A stretch of 64,000 nt of DNA from Delphinus delphis (GCF_949987515.2 NC_082694.2:12455958-12519957); one strand, 5' to 3'. Positions 25,745-36,824 are shown, numbered from the stretch's first letter. Translations and numbers: made by a program. The notes: generated by a model not told the origin, from the letters alone.

Positions 25745-26674
25745 CTTAAAGACAGAACAGAAATGATCAGGTATAGCACAATGGACTTTTACAAGACTGT
25801 TGTTTATGAAGTGACTTCTTGCAATTCCTAAAGATAAAGAGAAATCAAGGCAATTAAGGCACAAAAATCTATTAATATATTACATAATTAACCCTCAATT
25901 TTTAATAAATTTATTTGGGCATCAATTCCTTTAAAATATATTAAAGATGAGAATCTTACGAGTTTTGATTTCACACACATGCAACTAAATGTTGAAGGTT
26001 TGTGCTGACTAAACCATTAAATTCATCAGCCACAGGTAAAAGGTCCATGACTCCTTTAATAACTGACTTATTCTTAAATTACACTCAACCATTCGACCAA
26101 GTTTGACTTCCTTACAGGTTCTTTTCTTCTCTAAGAAATCTGTTCTCTACTATAACTATTCAAACAGTGCTGAACAGTACACTACTGTTTCTGCTTTACT
26201 GGATACACATGCAAAATAAGTTTTTTCCTAGTGAGTCCAGCTTTTACATCTACAGTACCATAAACTGGTTTCTACATCCTTATTTGACTGTCTCCTAAAT
26301 GTTGCCCTCTCAGTTAAAATACTGAAAAATTTTAAAAGAATTATTTTATAAAAGGAGTACTTTATAAAGAAAGAAATAAAAATCATTCATAATTCCACTC
26401 AAAACAACCTCTACTAATATATTTTGGGAGCACTCGTCTGAGTTTTTTTTTTTTCCTATACAGACATATTTTTTATGTTCTTACAAAATTAGGATGATAT
26501 TGCAGTTAGTTTTGTACCTTACTTAACATTATGAATAAGCAATTCCTGAGGTCATTAAATATTATTCAAAAACATGATCAATAATGGCTGCATACCATTC
26601 AATCACACACTCTGACATGTTTTTTTAGGTTGTTTGTAGTTGTTAGCAGTATAATATAGAATTATCAATAAACT

Positions 26675-26850
26675 TTTTCTGTAAAAGGCCAAAGAGTAAA
26701 TAGTTTAGGCTTTGCAGACATACTGACTCTGTAGCATAATTTTTTTTGTTTTCTACAACCTTTTAAAAGGGTAAAAACCACTCTTGGCTCTTAAGTCTTA
26801 GAAAAATAAACTGGATTTAGCCCCCAGGCTGTAGTTTGCCAAGCCCTGAT
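26675..26850 (+). repeat. hAT-Charlie-type DNA transposon relic in ANAPC1 intron 7
   Basis: A decayed copy shows 'ttctgtaaaaggccaaagag', 'tttaggctttgcagacatac' and a 'gtagtttgccaagccctg' end. It is the same non-autonomous family as the element at 55,776-55,975. Confidence 0.65.
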
Positions 26851-27481
26851 ATAGAAGATAAAAACCTCAGTGGTATTTCAGAATATATACTTGGGATAAA
26901 GTCCTTAAAGTAAAATTGGTCAAAGAATATAAATATTTTTTTTTAGCCTTCAAGTCCTCATTATTCATAATAGCCTATGTTTGGTCACATTTAAAATTTT
27001 AAAACAAGCATCTAGAAATACCTCTAGGAACTATTAAAAGTCTGAGTCCCAGCAAATTATGTTATTATGAGCAGGGAAAATGAAATATTAAAAATTTCCA
27101 AAGTAAAGGTCTAAGGCCCTACATTTCTTTATTCCAAAAAAAGGAAACGATTTTAGTTTATCTAAGTATTGTTCATTTACTTACTAATTACTAAGGAACA
27201 AAGTCCAGAGTCATCTACAGGTAAGTTAGAAAATATATCAGTATTTCTGGTTGATGTATAGGCTCTATTTTTACTAAAAGAATAGCTGTTAAAACAATTA
27301 ATACCAGGGTATTCAATGAATTAATTAATATGAATTATTTTCATAATAAGAGTTATTTTTAAATGCTTAAATTATATTATTTTTATAAAAGAAATCTAAT
27401 TTTCATAAGCTCCTTTATTTCCTCCCCAGCCCCAAACTTAAAAGAGAGCCTACGTAAAAGAATTTATAAATATACACTTAC

Positions 27482-27555
27482 TTCCAGATTTACAAACAAG
27501 AGGTGTGATTTCATCTAGTGGATGCAGCATGCTGAACAGAGTGGGTAAAGGTTCT
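27482..27555 (-). CDS. ANAPC1: ANAPC1 exon 7
   Basis: This 74-nt exon encodes EPLPTLFSMLHPLDEITPL then VCKSG, with split codons at both ends. The acceptor is TTACTAG and the donor GGAA|GTAAGT. It leaves in phase 1. Confidence 0.95.
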
Positions 27556-27771
27556 CTAGTAAAGAACAAATAAATAATCACCAACGTAAGATGACTCCAT
27601 TTGTGCACAAATTTTGTACTTTCCTTGCAAAGAAATGTCTTCTGCAGATTACACTAACAACTAGAAACCTACCATCTCAAAAAGCAACCCTCTAAAAACT
27701 TTTGACCTACTGTTTTTCACAGTATCTTCTATTTTATTCCTAGAAATCTTTCCTCTTATGCAGGGTAAATT

Positions 27772-27811
27772 TGCGCGCGCACACACACACACGCACACGC
27801 ACACACACACG
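27772..27811 (+). repeat. (CG)/(CA) alternating tract
   Basis: About 40 bp of strictly alternating purine and pyrimidine: GCGCGC passes into (CA)n with two CG steps. It is in ANAPC1 intron 6 and has Z-DNA-forming potential. Confidence 0.9.
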
Positions 27812-28199
27812 GAACTCAGTGTAGCCCAGGTAGTATCTGAGCAGCAGTCAACACCTTTCAGAACAAGCAGAGTAATGGGCATAAGGCAGTCATTTTTTTT
27901 TAAAAACCTCTCTTAGTGGCAGTGTCTCTAACAACTAGGAAAGAAATTTCGTCTTCTAGACCTATTGACAAAAGAGAGTATTTAAAAATAAAAAGAAGAA
28001 ACACTTCAAGTAAATGAAATGGCTGCATTTTCTTAAGGAGTGACTGAAAAAAGAGGAAAAAACAGACCTTCTATCTAAACACAGAGAGAGATTAAAATCT
28101 ATAAGCAGTTTTCTTAAAACTCAGTGTCTACTACTTGCACCACACTGTGACAGGTACTGTATGTTCCTGCCCGTCAACGAACTCACAGCTGATTAGGGA

Positions 28200-28470
28200 G
28201 ACAAAGTAAACACACTATAATTTATTACGCACCTAAGACATAAGAAGCGCTATGTCAAGAGATTATATACATTAGCTTGTTAAATTACTGCATAAATCCT
28301 AAGAAATAAATGACAGTATTCTTCCTGTAACAGATAAGGAAACTAAAGCCAAAGCTAATGATTTGCCCAAAGTAACATGATGGAAAAAATGGCAGAGCTA
28401 AGAGTTGAGTTTTGTTATCTTTAAGCCAAGTGTTTGCTCAATTTTACTACTTGGGGAAAAAAGCTGTAGA
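28200..28470 (+). repeat. MIR-type relic in ANAPC1 intron 6
   Basis: The 'acagataaggaaactaaagc' and 'gatttgcccaaagtaacatg' phrases are typical of the MIR core. It is diverged. Confidence 0.6.
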
Positions 28471-28647
28471 TAATTAAGAGCCAAGTGAGAAGTAGAACTC
28501 ATAAGGGTACAATGCTGAGATGAGAGAAAAAGGCATCTATCTGTGCTGACAGCATGGAAATTATCATCATCCCAAACTTTTGGGTAAACAATTTTACCTT
28601 AGAACCAACCAAAAAAAGCCCAAGGAATCATATTCTGACCTGCATAC

Positions 28648-28730
28648 CTGGGTGGGCCTGGAGGAACCTCATGTGAAGAGCTGCTTCGTTCAAACAACAA
28701 GCCATACTTCGTGGGCCAAACATTTGCAAC
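28648..28730 (-). CDS. ANAPC1: ANAPC1 exon 6
   Basis: This 83-nt exon encodes VANVWPTKYGLLFERSSSS then HEVPPGPPR, where the last arginine codon is split. The acceptor is CCAATAG and the donor CCCAG|GTATGC. It starts in phase 0 and ends in phase 2. Confidence 0.95.
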
Positions 28731-29310
28731 CTATTGGGTAAAAGGGTGAGGAAAAAAACAGAAGTAAAAGAAACTATTCTTTATAACATGTTTTTACGAA
28801 ACATTACAGAACATTAGATTTCCTTCCAATTTAATAAGAGTTTTGCAAAGTAACAATCATTAACTATAATTTTTTTAAGTAATTCTAACAAGTAAGTCTA
28901 AGACAAAATCAAATCTAAGGAAGAGAAGTTCGACCTGAAATTCCTGCCAGTAGCTAATATCAGTACCAAAGTGACAGTGTGATTAAAGTGTAACAACAGC
29001 ATTAGGGCATGAAAAAGATAATGAGAAACAGGAGAAAGACTAATATTGCTCAAGTGCTTGAATAAAACCAAAATGATTTCTTCTATGTCACTTAAACTGA
29101 AAAAAAACCTCTCAGAAAAGACTTCATAATTCACTTCACTAAATAATTTATTTTTAAGACAAAGGATGGAAATGGTAAGCCACTACAAGTTTATTTCAGT
29201 AAAAATAACATTTTTGATTACAAGACATGAGAGTAGCAATACTTCTGAAACCAATTAATTCAAGAATATTCTCCAGTAAAACACAAAAACACTGAAACAC
29301 TCAAGTTTAC

Positions 29311-29411
29311 CTGAAAAGGTAAAGAAGCTATGTAATCCTTTCCTTCTATGCTATGCATGTTAATACATGAGCTTTGCAATATACATATGCATTTTTCTAC
29401 TTCATCACTAC
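29311..29411 (-). CDS. ANAPC1: ANAPC1 exon 5
   Basis: This 101-nt exon encodes SSDEVEKCICILQSSCINM followed by HSIEGKDYIASLPFQ. The acceptor is CTTTTCAG and the donor TTTCAG|GTAAAC. It completes the serine codon split from exon 4 and ends in phase 0. Confidence 0.96.
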
Positions 29412-29488
29412 CTGAAAAGAGAGAGTACAACAAGATATATGCATTGTTTTCAAAACAAAAATCCCAATAATCATAAATTGCAATTCCC

Positions 29489-29825
29489 GGGACTTCCCTG
29501 GTGGCACAGTGGTTAAGAATCTGCCTGCCAATGCAGGGGACACGGGTTCCAGCCCTAGTCCAGGAAGATCTCACATGCTGCGGAGCAACTAAGCCTGTGC
29601 AGCACAACTACTGAGCCTACGCTCTAGAGCTCGAGAGCCACAACTACAAGCCCAAGCGTCTAGAGCCCGTGCTCTGCAACAACAGAAGCCACCGCAATGA
29701 GAAGCCCGCACACTGCAACAAAGAATAGCCCCTGCTCACCGCAACTAGAGAAAGCCCGCATGCAACAATGGAGACCCAACACAGCCATAAATAAATAAAT
29801 AAATAAATAGTTTTAAAAATAAATG
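29489..29825 (+). mobile_element. Long CHR-type SINE in ANAPC1 intron 4
   Basis: This SINE of about 337 bp ends in (AAAT)n and has a perfect 13-bp duplication AATTGCAATTCCC (29,476-29,488 and 29,826-29,838). It lies 65 bp from exon 5, antisense to the gene. Confidence 0.95.
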
Positions 29826-29983
29826 AATTGCAATTCCCAACAACACAAATTCTTTAATGCACAATATAAAAATGCTTGCGCTAACCCACCATTATTAGTG
29901 GCTTACTTATTTTGAATGAAAAAAAATGAGATAAACATTTGGAATCATCATAAGATCAAATAAAATTTCAAAAAGGAACTTAC

Positions 29984-30035
29984 TGTAGTCCTTTTCAGAC
30001 TTATCCTGTGATATAATGAAGTCACACCACAATGC
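29984..30035 (-). CDS. ANAPC1: ANAPC1 exon 4
   Basis: This 52-nt exon encodes ALWCDFIISQDKSEKDY plus one base. The acceptor is ATTTTAG and the donor ACTACA|GTAAGT. It enters in phase 0 and leaves in phase 1, which fits exon 5 exactly. It is too short to stand out as an open reading frame and was found from the protein and splice sites. Confidence 0.95.
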
Positions 30036-31885
30036 CTAAAATCAAAACAAAATGCTTACCTAGGAAAATGACATCTAAATAATAACCTATTAACTAATGG
30101 TATCTAAATAATAGTGTCACCTACATAACGGTCCCTCCTCATCAGCTCAACACATATACCATGGGAACAAAGAAAAATAAGATAAAATTAGACTAATTAA
30201 TGATAACTATCTTAAGGAAAGATAAACTATGCTTGCAAATAAAAAGAAAAGGGAAAACAAAATCAAGAAACGTACTAGATAGCTTTGCAGCAAAAGTGAA
30301 TTCAAATAGTGGTTCAACCTGTAGTAAACCCTATATCCTATACAAAGCTAAGATTATCAGAAGAGTTGAAAATTGCCAAGCTATTTTATAATCTCCAGAC
30401 TTACCTAATCTTGTCATTCTCTGACTCGCCAGAAAGAATGTTTAGAAAAACATTTCCCTTTCTTAAGGGCCCATCTTAAAAATATATATACAAACTAGGA
30501 AAAGCCGTTAAACTTCAACTGACAATCACTTATTGAAATTTTTAATGGCATTTTTATGTGTCTTTTTAATTGTGGTAAAATATACATAACATAAAATTTA
30601 CCATCTTAACCATTTTTCAGTGGTATTAAATACATTCACAATGTTACATGAGGGGGAAATCATCAGCAAAAAGAGCACTGGCTTTGACACTCCTGGATGG
30701 AAATGCTTTCACACATGCTCTCAAATTTGGGAATAATTCAGTTGACCCTTCCTAATAAATTGTTAGAAGAGTACAACACTCATCAGGAAATAGTTCATGG
30801 AAAAAAAAAAAAGCAGTGTCGAGGTACGATTTCAGTGTCTACAAATGGGGAACTTCACATGAGTAAAAAGCTTCTAAAAACCTCCTGTCAGTAGCCTAAC
30901 AATTAATGCAACCAACAAAAATGTTTTCACTTCTCCCCCAACTTGATATTCTAAAAACTTTCAGTAAGAAAAGATGAAACAGTACAGTGAACATCTGTCT
31001 CACCTGAGTTCTGCCGTACCTGTTTAAGGGCATTTGAGTACACGTGGAATTGCAGGGGGCAGGGGCTATTTGAAAATTGCACACATCATGACACTTTACC
31101 CCTAATCACTTCATCGTGCATTTCCTAAAACTAAAGATGTACTCCTATATAACCACAAAACCGTCATCCCACCTGAGGAAAAATAATGTAATTTTCTTCT
31201 AGCACCTGATGTCCAGTCCATTTTAGCAAGTAATTCATAGGGTAATACCTTGGTGCCATGGTAATATCCTTTCACCCAAGAGTGTTAATATCCATTAACA
31301 ATCCTTTTCTGAATCCATTATTACACTGGAGGTTACAAAGTGGTGATTTTTTAACTCTACCCTTCTTTCTATATTAGCTGGCATTCGTCCATAAAAAAGG
31401 GTGTTCCTTCATTAACTCAAGATGAACTGCACGTCTTCCTAGAAAGGCAGGGCAAATGCTTAATTCCTTCCCTTTACCGATTTTCATAATAGAGTTAGGT
31501 GTAATAGCCAACTGCAATGATAACAAGTTAGGTTTTTTCTTTCTCTTTCTGATTATCACTAGGAACCAGATTTTTATTTATTGAATACTCTGTAATCAAT
31601 TATAATCATCATGTGTTACAGTATTCTTTGTACCCTCAATGTCTTAGAAATTTTTACTGAGAATAACAAATTGAATTACTCAAGAACAGTGTTTAAAGAC
31701 TATCATTAAATTGACAAAAGATGATGTAAAAAAAGTGATGATACAGAAAACAAATGAAATTTTTTAAATGGACACCCAGCTGCTGGGACCATTACACTGT
31801 TTTTATTGTTTCTGTTAAATTTTAGGACAAAAACTTTTTTAAGTGTTAAGCAGTCAATCAAACGCTAAAATTCAAATCAACTCAC
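30036..31885 (-). other. ANAPC1: ANAPC1 intron 3
   Basis: The intron is mostly unremarkable. At about 30,560-30,650 the text 'gtggtaaaatatacataaca' looks like a common ancient interspersed repeat, probably L1-derived. I see nothing else. Confidence 0.5.
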
Positions 31886-32047
31886 CTGTTGAACAGGACT
31901 GTCAACTGTAAACGCTTTATAAACAGCCAATGCCTGGCTTTTACTTCCTTTGCTCCAGATAACCATATTTCCAGCCACATAGAGTTCCTCATCGTAATCT
32001 ACTTCTTCTCCAATTTCACTTACGCCTTTCCTTAACTGCCAGCTCTC
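31886..32047 (-). CDS. ANAPC1: ANAPC1 exon 3
   Basis: This 54-codon exon runs from ESWQLRKGVSEIG to FTVDSPVQQ, phase 0 in and phase 0 out. The acceptor is TTTTTAAG and the donor CAACAG|GTGAGT. It encodes the first strands of the N-terminal propeller, including the segment around VAGNMVIWSKG. Confidence 0.96.
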
Positions 32048-33046
32048 CTTAAAAATTAACACATGTAGGACATGTTCAAGCACTTTTTTCCAAAGTATGG
32101 AGCAGGATTTATTAATTAAATCAAATAATCATTCAGAGACAAGTTTCCTACTCTCTCTTTGCCTGGGGAGTAAGACTCAATCTAAGCCCAATTCTTAGAA
32201 GCTTAGTGCCACTGATTAACAAAGTGGGGTGTGTGCATATGTGTATTATATACCTTACAGGATGTTTTATATTACACTACTATATTATTTGCCCCAAATA
32301 TAAACAAACAAAAATTATACCATATCTATAGATCAAAAAATGAAACCAACATGCTAGGGAAACTAAAATGGTATATTAGGTGCATGGGGAAGTGATGGAG
32401 AGGGGGCAGGAAGGTGCACATGGGAATCACTGGGGGAGTTTATTCACAGGGTAGATTTCCCTGCTTCACAACTAAATATACATTCACCTTCCTTCCCTTG
32501 TCCCACTCATCAAAATAAATGGGAGAGAGAAAGGTTCAGATTTCTAACTACATAGACTTCCTCTCCCTGAGATTTTGGTATCCCAAAAGGAATGAAAGTG
32601 GAATAAGGTGGGAAAGACTGATTTCCTGACACACGCTAACATCTCATTCTCCTATTTAAGAACTAGTACTCTATCTACTTATGTGGCATTTTCTTTGTCC
32701 TCAAGAAACATGTAAGTCTTTTTGCAGCAGGGACCATTTCTAACTCTACCATCTAATAATCAAACAACATGAAATCTGGTCCCCACATACTAAGGGAAGA
32801 GAAAGAGGTTTAGAATGGACCATAATCATAGCACTTATTATAAAACCATGAGTTATATGCCTAAATAAACGGTTATGACACCATAATACAATGAAGTCAT
32901 TATTTTAGTCTTGACTGAAATTACCAAATCTTAACCACTACCCTAGAAGTAGCATTATACTCATTTCTCAGTTGCAGGTAGCCTTAAATTACAAGTAGAT
33001 CACAACATTCTATATTTCAAAAATACAATGGGAAACTTAACGGAAC
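32048..33046 (-). other. ANAPC1: ANAPC1 intron 2
   Basis: This is about 1 kb of AT-rich sequence with no recognisable repeat or exon. Confidence 0.6.
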
Positions 33047-33315
33047 CTTCTGTTTCTCGTGGATCGTAACCTCCTGAAGGGATCCCACCAAGCCAGCGGC
33101 ACCATCAGAAGACCATAACTCCGACGCTGGCTGCAGCTGGCGAAGCTGAAGGTTCAAAGCATTAGGGTGGTGCTTGCAGTGGTCTCGACCAAAAGGAACA
33201 AATTCCTGCAAATCCCCGGCTGCAATCATTGTTGCCCCTTCTTCATAGAAGTTCGACATGGGTTCCAAATATCAACATTATTTCTGTATGAATTCAAACA
33301 CACTCTGGTCAGCTT
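33047..33315 (-). CDS. ANAPC1: ANAPC1 exon 2 (start codon)
   Basis: The ATG is at 33,259-33,257 and opens MSNFYEEGATMIAAG, matching the start of APC1. Coding continues for 71 codons to TIHEKQK and ends in phase 0. The likely acceptor is CTCTAG at 33,316, which leaves about 56 nt of 5' UTR in this exon, though an AG further in is possible. The donor AAG|GTTCCG is weak: it keeps GT but has poor +3 to +6 bases. The bases at -3 to -1 are CCC, so the Kozak context is only moderate. Confidence 0.93.
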
Positions 33316-34302
33316 CTAGAGTTAAAACCAGAATAAAATATCATAAAAGTTTACAGAAGAGTCATTAATCCTTAGATGAGTGTCAATCCTATTACACTGG
33401 AGGTGTACAAGTAATTAAAACATCAAAGGTCATTCCAGATCTGACTCTCAGGTGATTACAGTTATTGCCACATTTTAGTTGGAGACTGACCAATAGACGG
33501 TTACCACCAAAGGAAACCGCTGGGTTGAGACAAGCACTTACATCCCACAACACCTGTCCTATTCTCCTACTACTATATGCTAGTTTTTCCACACTTCACA
33601 TATGAAGTATTTAGACAAGTTGTACTTTACAGTCCCATGACTGCCCGGCTTCTCAACATTTAAGGTCATTTCTGTTCAGCTGTTGGAAACTCATTTGAAA
33701 AGCACACCTCAAGGACCACTGGCATATTGGAATGAAACAAACAAACAAAAAAACACCAAAAAACACATATTACTTCTAATTCGTCACAAGTTGAACTACT
33801 CGTTTCAGCTGACCAATCCACAAAAGACCTAATAAACTGTCAAATGTCACCAGTAGTTTTGACACCCCAATCCACCTAAACATATGACTACAATCAATTC
33901 CAATTTGGGGTCCAAACACAGGAAACCAAGGCATGAAGAACTCTGGCCATGGGACAGCCACACTTGCAGCAAATTTATGAGTCCTAGCTTTTAATTAACA
34001 CAACCTATTACAGTACAGCTTCTCACTATAAAGATGTGGCTGAGCTGTGGGTGGAACCATGCCCCTTTACTTCCAAAACATTTCTACATACAGCAGTTGA
34101 CAGCTAGTAAAATTCACTGTATAATGTGGTATATAAGGTGGATGCCAGTTCTCTCTCTAAGAAAACACCTACATTAAAAATGGATTCTGTGGCATCACAT
34201 TTAAGCTACGATCCTCAAACAGATCAAAACCAACGTTTGACCACAGCACCACAGACAACTTTAAAGGGTTTGAAATGGCACTCACAATTAAAAGTTTAAC
34301 TA

Positions 34303-34511
34303 GGGCTTCCCTGGTGGCGCAGTGGTTGAGAGTCCGCCTGCCGATGCAGGGGACACGGGTTCGTGCCCCGGTCCGGGAAGATCCCACATGCCACGGAGCG
34401 GCTGGGCCCGTGAGCCATGGCCGTTGAGCCTGCACGTCCGGAGCCTGTGCTCCGCAACGGGAGAGGCCACAACAGTGAGAGGCCCGCGTACGGCAAAAAA
34501 AAAAAAAAAAT
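34303..34511 (+). mobile_element. Young CHR-type SINE in ANAPC1 intron 1 (a)
   Basis: A 209-bp SINE with a pure A-tail and a perfect 12-bp duplication AAAGTTTAACTA (34,291-34,302 and 34,512-34,523). It differs little from its neighbour 600 bp away. Confidence 0.96.
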
Positions 34512-34902
34512 AAAGTTTAACTAAATTTGACTTATATTTCTCATCTGAGGTCTTTTTGGCATCAGTAGGGTTTTTTTCCCGCAATATCTCAAAGCCCCTG
34601 TAGTTCCTATGCAGCTCCTCTAGGGTCAAAGTTATTTTGCTATGAATTAAATGCTATTCCTGACATAACCATATGCCACAATCAAAACACTTTTATTTTC
34701 CTCCCGCTAAAATTCAGAATTGAGAAGACCTGAACTTGGGATATAACTAAAACAGTACCTTATAAAACTTACAAGAAAAAAATAAAATTCAGCTGGCCTT
34801 CTTATATTCTAGTCAACAGGATAACCAACATTAAAAATCTTGCGAGTTCATCCGACTTCAGTTGTACAATTTTGAAACGTTATCCTATTAAAACTTTGAG
34901 AG

Positions 34903-35113
34903 GGGCTTCCCTGGTGGCGCAGTGGTTGAGAGTCTGCCTGCCGATGAAGGGGACACGGGTTCGTGCCCCGGTCCGGGAAGATCCCACATGCCGCGGAGCG
35001 GCTGGGCCCGTGAGCCATGGCCGCTGAGCCTGCGCGTCCGGAGCCTGTGCTCCGCCACGGGAGAGGCCACAACAGGGAGAGGCCCGCGTACCGCAAAAAA
35101 AAAAAAACAAAAA
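34903..35113 (+). mobile_element. Young CHR-type SINE in ANAPC1 intron 1 (b)
   Basis: A 211-bp SINE with an A-tail and duplication AACTTTGAGAG/AACGTTGAGAG (34,892-34,902 and 35,114-35,124). It has the same orientation as copy (a). Confidence 0.96.
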
Positions 35114-35757
35114 AACGTTGAGAGAAAATTACAAAAATATTAATTATGGTTATTTTCATAGTACAATATCTTTTTGTACTAATTAAGGCGACACATTTAA
35201 TACTTTTGCAATACCCCAAATTTTTATGTTTTTACTTATTAGGGGACAACATAAAGAACTACAGATGAAAGTACTGTATTAAATTGATATGCTATAAAAC
35301 AAGATATCAGCATTGCTTACTAGGAACAAAAACTACCCCGCCAGAGGTAACCACACAGTTGCTTCAAGAGTAAACCCAAATGCACACAGAAGACACCTTG
35401 AGTTGAGACTCCGCAAAAAGGCAGAGCTTCCCCGGCCTCTTTAGGGTCAGGTGAAACAGTCTAAGAGCCTGGGTCTCAGAACATCGTATCACAGCGGCAA
35501 GGGGCTGAACTAGAAGCTAAGGCCCACACGGGACACCGCGTTTAGCTCAGGAAGGAAGCCGGCGCAGAGTGGAGCAGGAAGGTGCACCCCGTAAAGCCCA
35601 GCCCGCAAGCTGGGATCCTCTTGGCTCTGGCGCCCGCTCAGGGCCCGCCCCGGGCTCCCAGCCCTCCGGGTCACCGCGCGCGGGTAGGCCTCGGGTCGGG
35701 TGAGAGAGCTACCGGACAGGCAATGAACCACCAGGCGCTGCGGGCCTGGGCCCTTAC

Positions 35758-35970
35758 CTGTGTGACTCGGGACGCGTCAGGCGCGGCGAGCCCCGGCTGC
35801 TCCCCGGAGGCGCGGGGGCCGAGGGGGCCCGAGGGTGGCGGCGGGGACGGTCACGGTGACTCCTCGGCCGCTGCAGCTTCTCATTCCCTCTCCCTCCCCT
35901 ATTCCGGAGGAAGACTGGGCAGCAGCTGCGAACACGACTGCTAATGACAGGCAGGCGTGCAGGAGAACCA
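35758..35970 (-). other. ANAPC1: ANAPC1 exon 1 (5' UTR; 5' end approximate)
   Basis: A strong donor reads CACAG|GTAAGG on the minus strand, with the last exon base at 35,758, inside a CpG-rich block. It is the only good donor in the island that points into the gene. The exon is placed as non-coding because the APC1 start codon lies in the next exon. The transcription start cannot be read from sequence. It is set near the right part of the island, just downstream of a CHR-like element at 35,984-35,989. Confidence 0.7.
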
Positions 35971-35983
35971 CTCAGGCGAGCTG

Positions 35984-36002
35984 TTCAAATGGACGCGTCC
36001 AT
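35984..36002 (-). promoter_or_regulatory. CDE/CHR-like cell-cycle element
   Basis: On the minus strand GGACGCG, four bases, then TTTGAA read toward ANAPC1. TTTGAA is the CHR consensus bound by DREAM/MMB. A CDE (GGCGCGG-like) four bases upstream is the classical arrangement. The element overlaps a 14-bp perfect palindrome, ATGGACGCGTCCAT (35,989-36,002). Its position just upstream of the inferred start is right for such an element, but function is inference. Confidence 0.35.
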
Positions 36003-36110
36003 GTTGAATTTCCCGTCCTGCTTCGCGCCGAGGCGGGGCTTCGCCGGGAGCGAGCGGCGTTCCCGCGGTCCTAGCGCCTCCGCAGTTGCACGAAGGAAGA
36101 GCGAGGAGGA

Positions 36111-36820
36111 ATTTGCTGGGTATTTATTTGTACCTTCAGCCTGTACTGGGATAGGATCTTCCTGGCATCCAGATCTTCCCCAGGTCATGTCAGTACGAGC
36201 CTGAACTGCGTCATAACTATGAATTAGAAGGTTTTCTGGCCAACTTCGCTCTCGCCTCCTGACCCCCAAATTGGAGATATATGCCTGCAGGCTTGGGGGA
36301 CGGTGGGGACTCTACTGATTTTCTCTCTTTACCAGTGCACTTTAACCTTTTGGGGGTCCGGACCTTTTGAAAAGTTGATGAACGGTATAGAGGTCCTCAT
36401 AAAAACGTTGCGTGTAGTAATCTGAGCTTCACAGAGACTTCCCCTAGCAATTCATAGATCCAGGTTAAGAACCCCAGCTTTACCCCTCCCTCCCTGTCTG
36501 TGGATTCAACCATAAAGTATCACACTTGTGGAAACTGTATAACTCTGTTGAGCTCTAATCTCCCATTGCGTGGTGTCGCTATGTTAAAAGGATTGATAGG
36601 CGTCCTATTGCCTGAGAAATAAAGTTCAAATTCCTTATCCAGAAATATAAAGTTGCCTGAAACTTTATGTCTTCACTAAAATTATCTCCTTAGGGTCTCC
36701 AAACACATCTTGCACTTCGTGGTATCTTGGTTCATTCTCATCTCTTTATTTGAAATGTCAACCTTCAGGGTTTAGCTCAAATGGCCTCTTTTCAGAAGGC
36801 TTTACTCCAACAGGAAGGAG
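36111..36820. other. Intergenic, upstream of ANAPC1
   Basis: No gene was seen. An L2-like phrase ('gtttagctcaaatggcctct') occurs at about 36,710-36,815. Confidence 0.5.
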
Positions 36821-36824
36821 CCTG

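Larger units (their letters stand above)
33316..35757 (-). other. ANAPC1: ANAPC1 intron 1
   Basis: Apart from the two young SINEs listed separately, I see unique AT-rich sequence grading into the CpG island at the right end. Confidence 0.6.
5410..36000 (-). other. ANAPC1: ANAPC1 gene, 5' part (exons 1-17)
   Basis: ANAPC1 encodes APC1, the largest scaffold subunit of the anaphase-promoting complex/cyclosome. This nuclear E3 ubiquitin ligase marks securin and cyclins for destruction. The conceptual translation of sixteen exons reproduces the APC1 N-terminus from MSNFYEE to MMGYNTDRLAWTRN without a stop. Every junction has AG/GT borders and the phases are consistent, for a total of 2,040 nt or 680 codons. 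The human protein is about 1,944 residues, so roughly the first third is present and the rest lies beyond the left edge. The visible part covers the WD40-like beta-propeller region and the long Ser-Pro-rich mitotic loop (exons 9-10). MERTK lies divergently upstream, as in human 2q13, which supports orthology rather than one of the ANAPC1 pseudogene copies known in human. Identity is near certain. The transcription start is approximate. Confidence 0.97.
35560..36110 (-). promoter_or_regulatory. ANAPC1: ANAPC1 CpG-island promoter
   Basis: About 550 bp is GC-rich and dense in CpG, sharply different from the AT-rich flanks. It contains GC boxes (for example GGCGGGGC near 36,032), an ETS-like TTCCGGA near 35,900 and an E2F-like CTTCGCGC at 36,021-36,028. 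No TATA box is evident. The motif calls are by eye and functionally unproven. The island itself and its position at exon 1 are clear. Confidence 0.8.

Noticed and set aside
34303..34380. Possible tRNA genes at SINE heads
   Set aside because: The heads are tRNA-derived with a B-box-like GGTTCG, but they lack a full cloverleaf and are followed by SINE bodies and A-tails.
34296..35219. Short frames repeating the same peptide at many places (also 2,462, 14,351, 16,066 and 38,499)
   Set aside because: All are translations of the CHR-type SINE and carry no coding meaning.
35510..36269. Open frames over the ANAPC1 CpG island
   Set aside because: They are GC-driven chance frames. The APC1 protein starts in exon 2 at 33,259.
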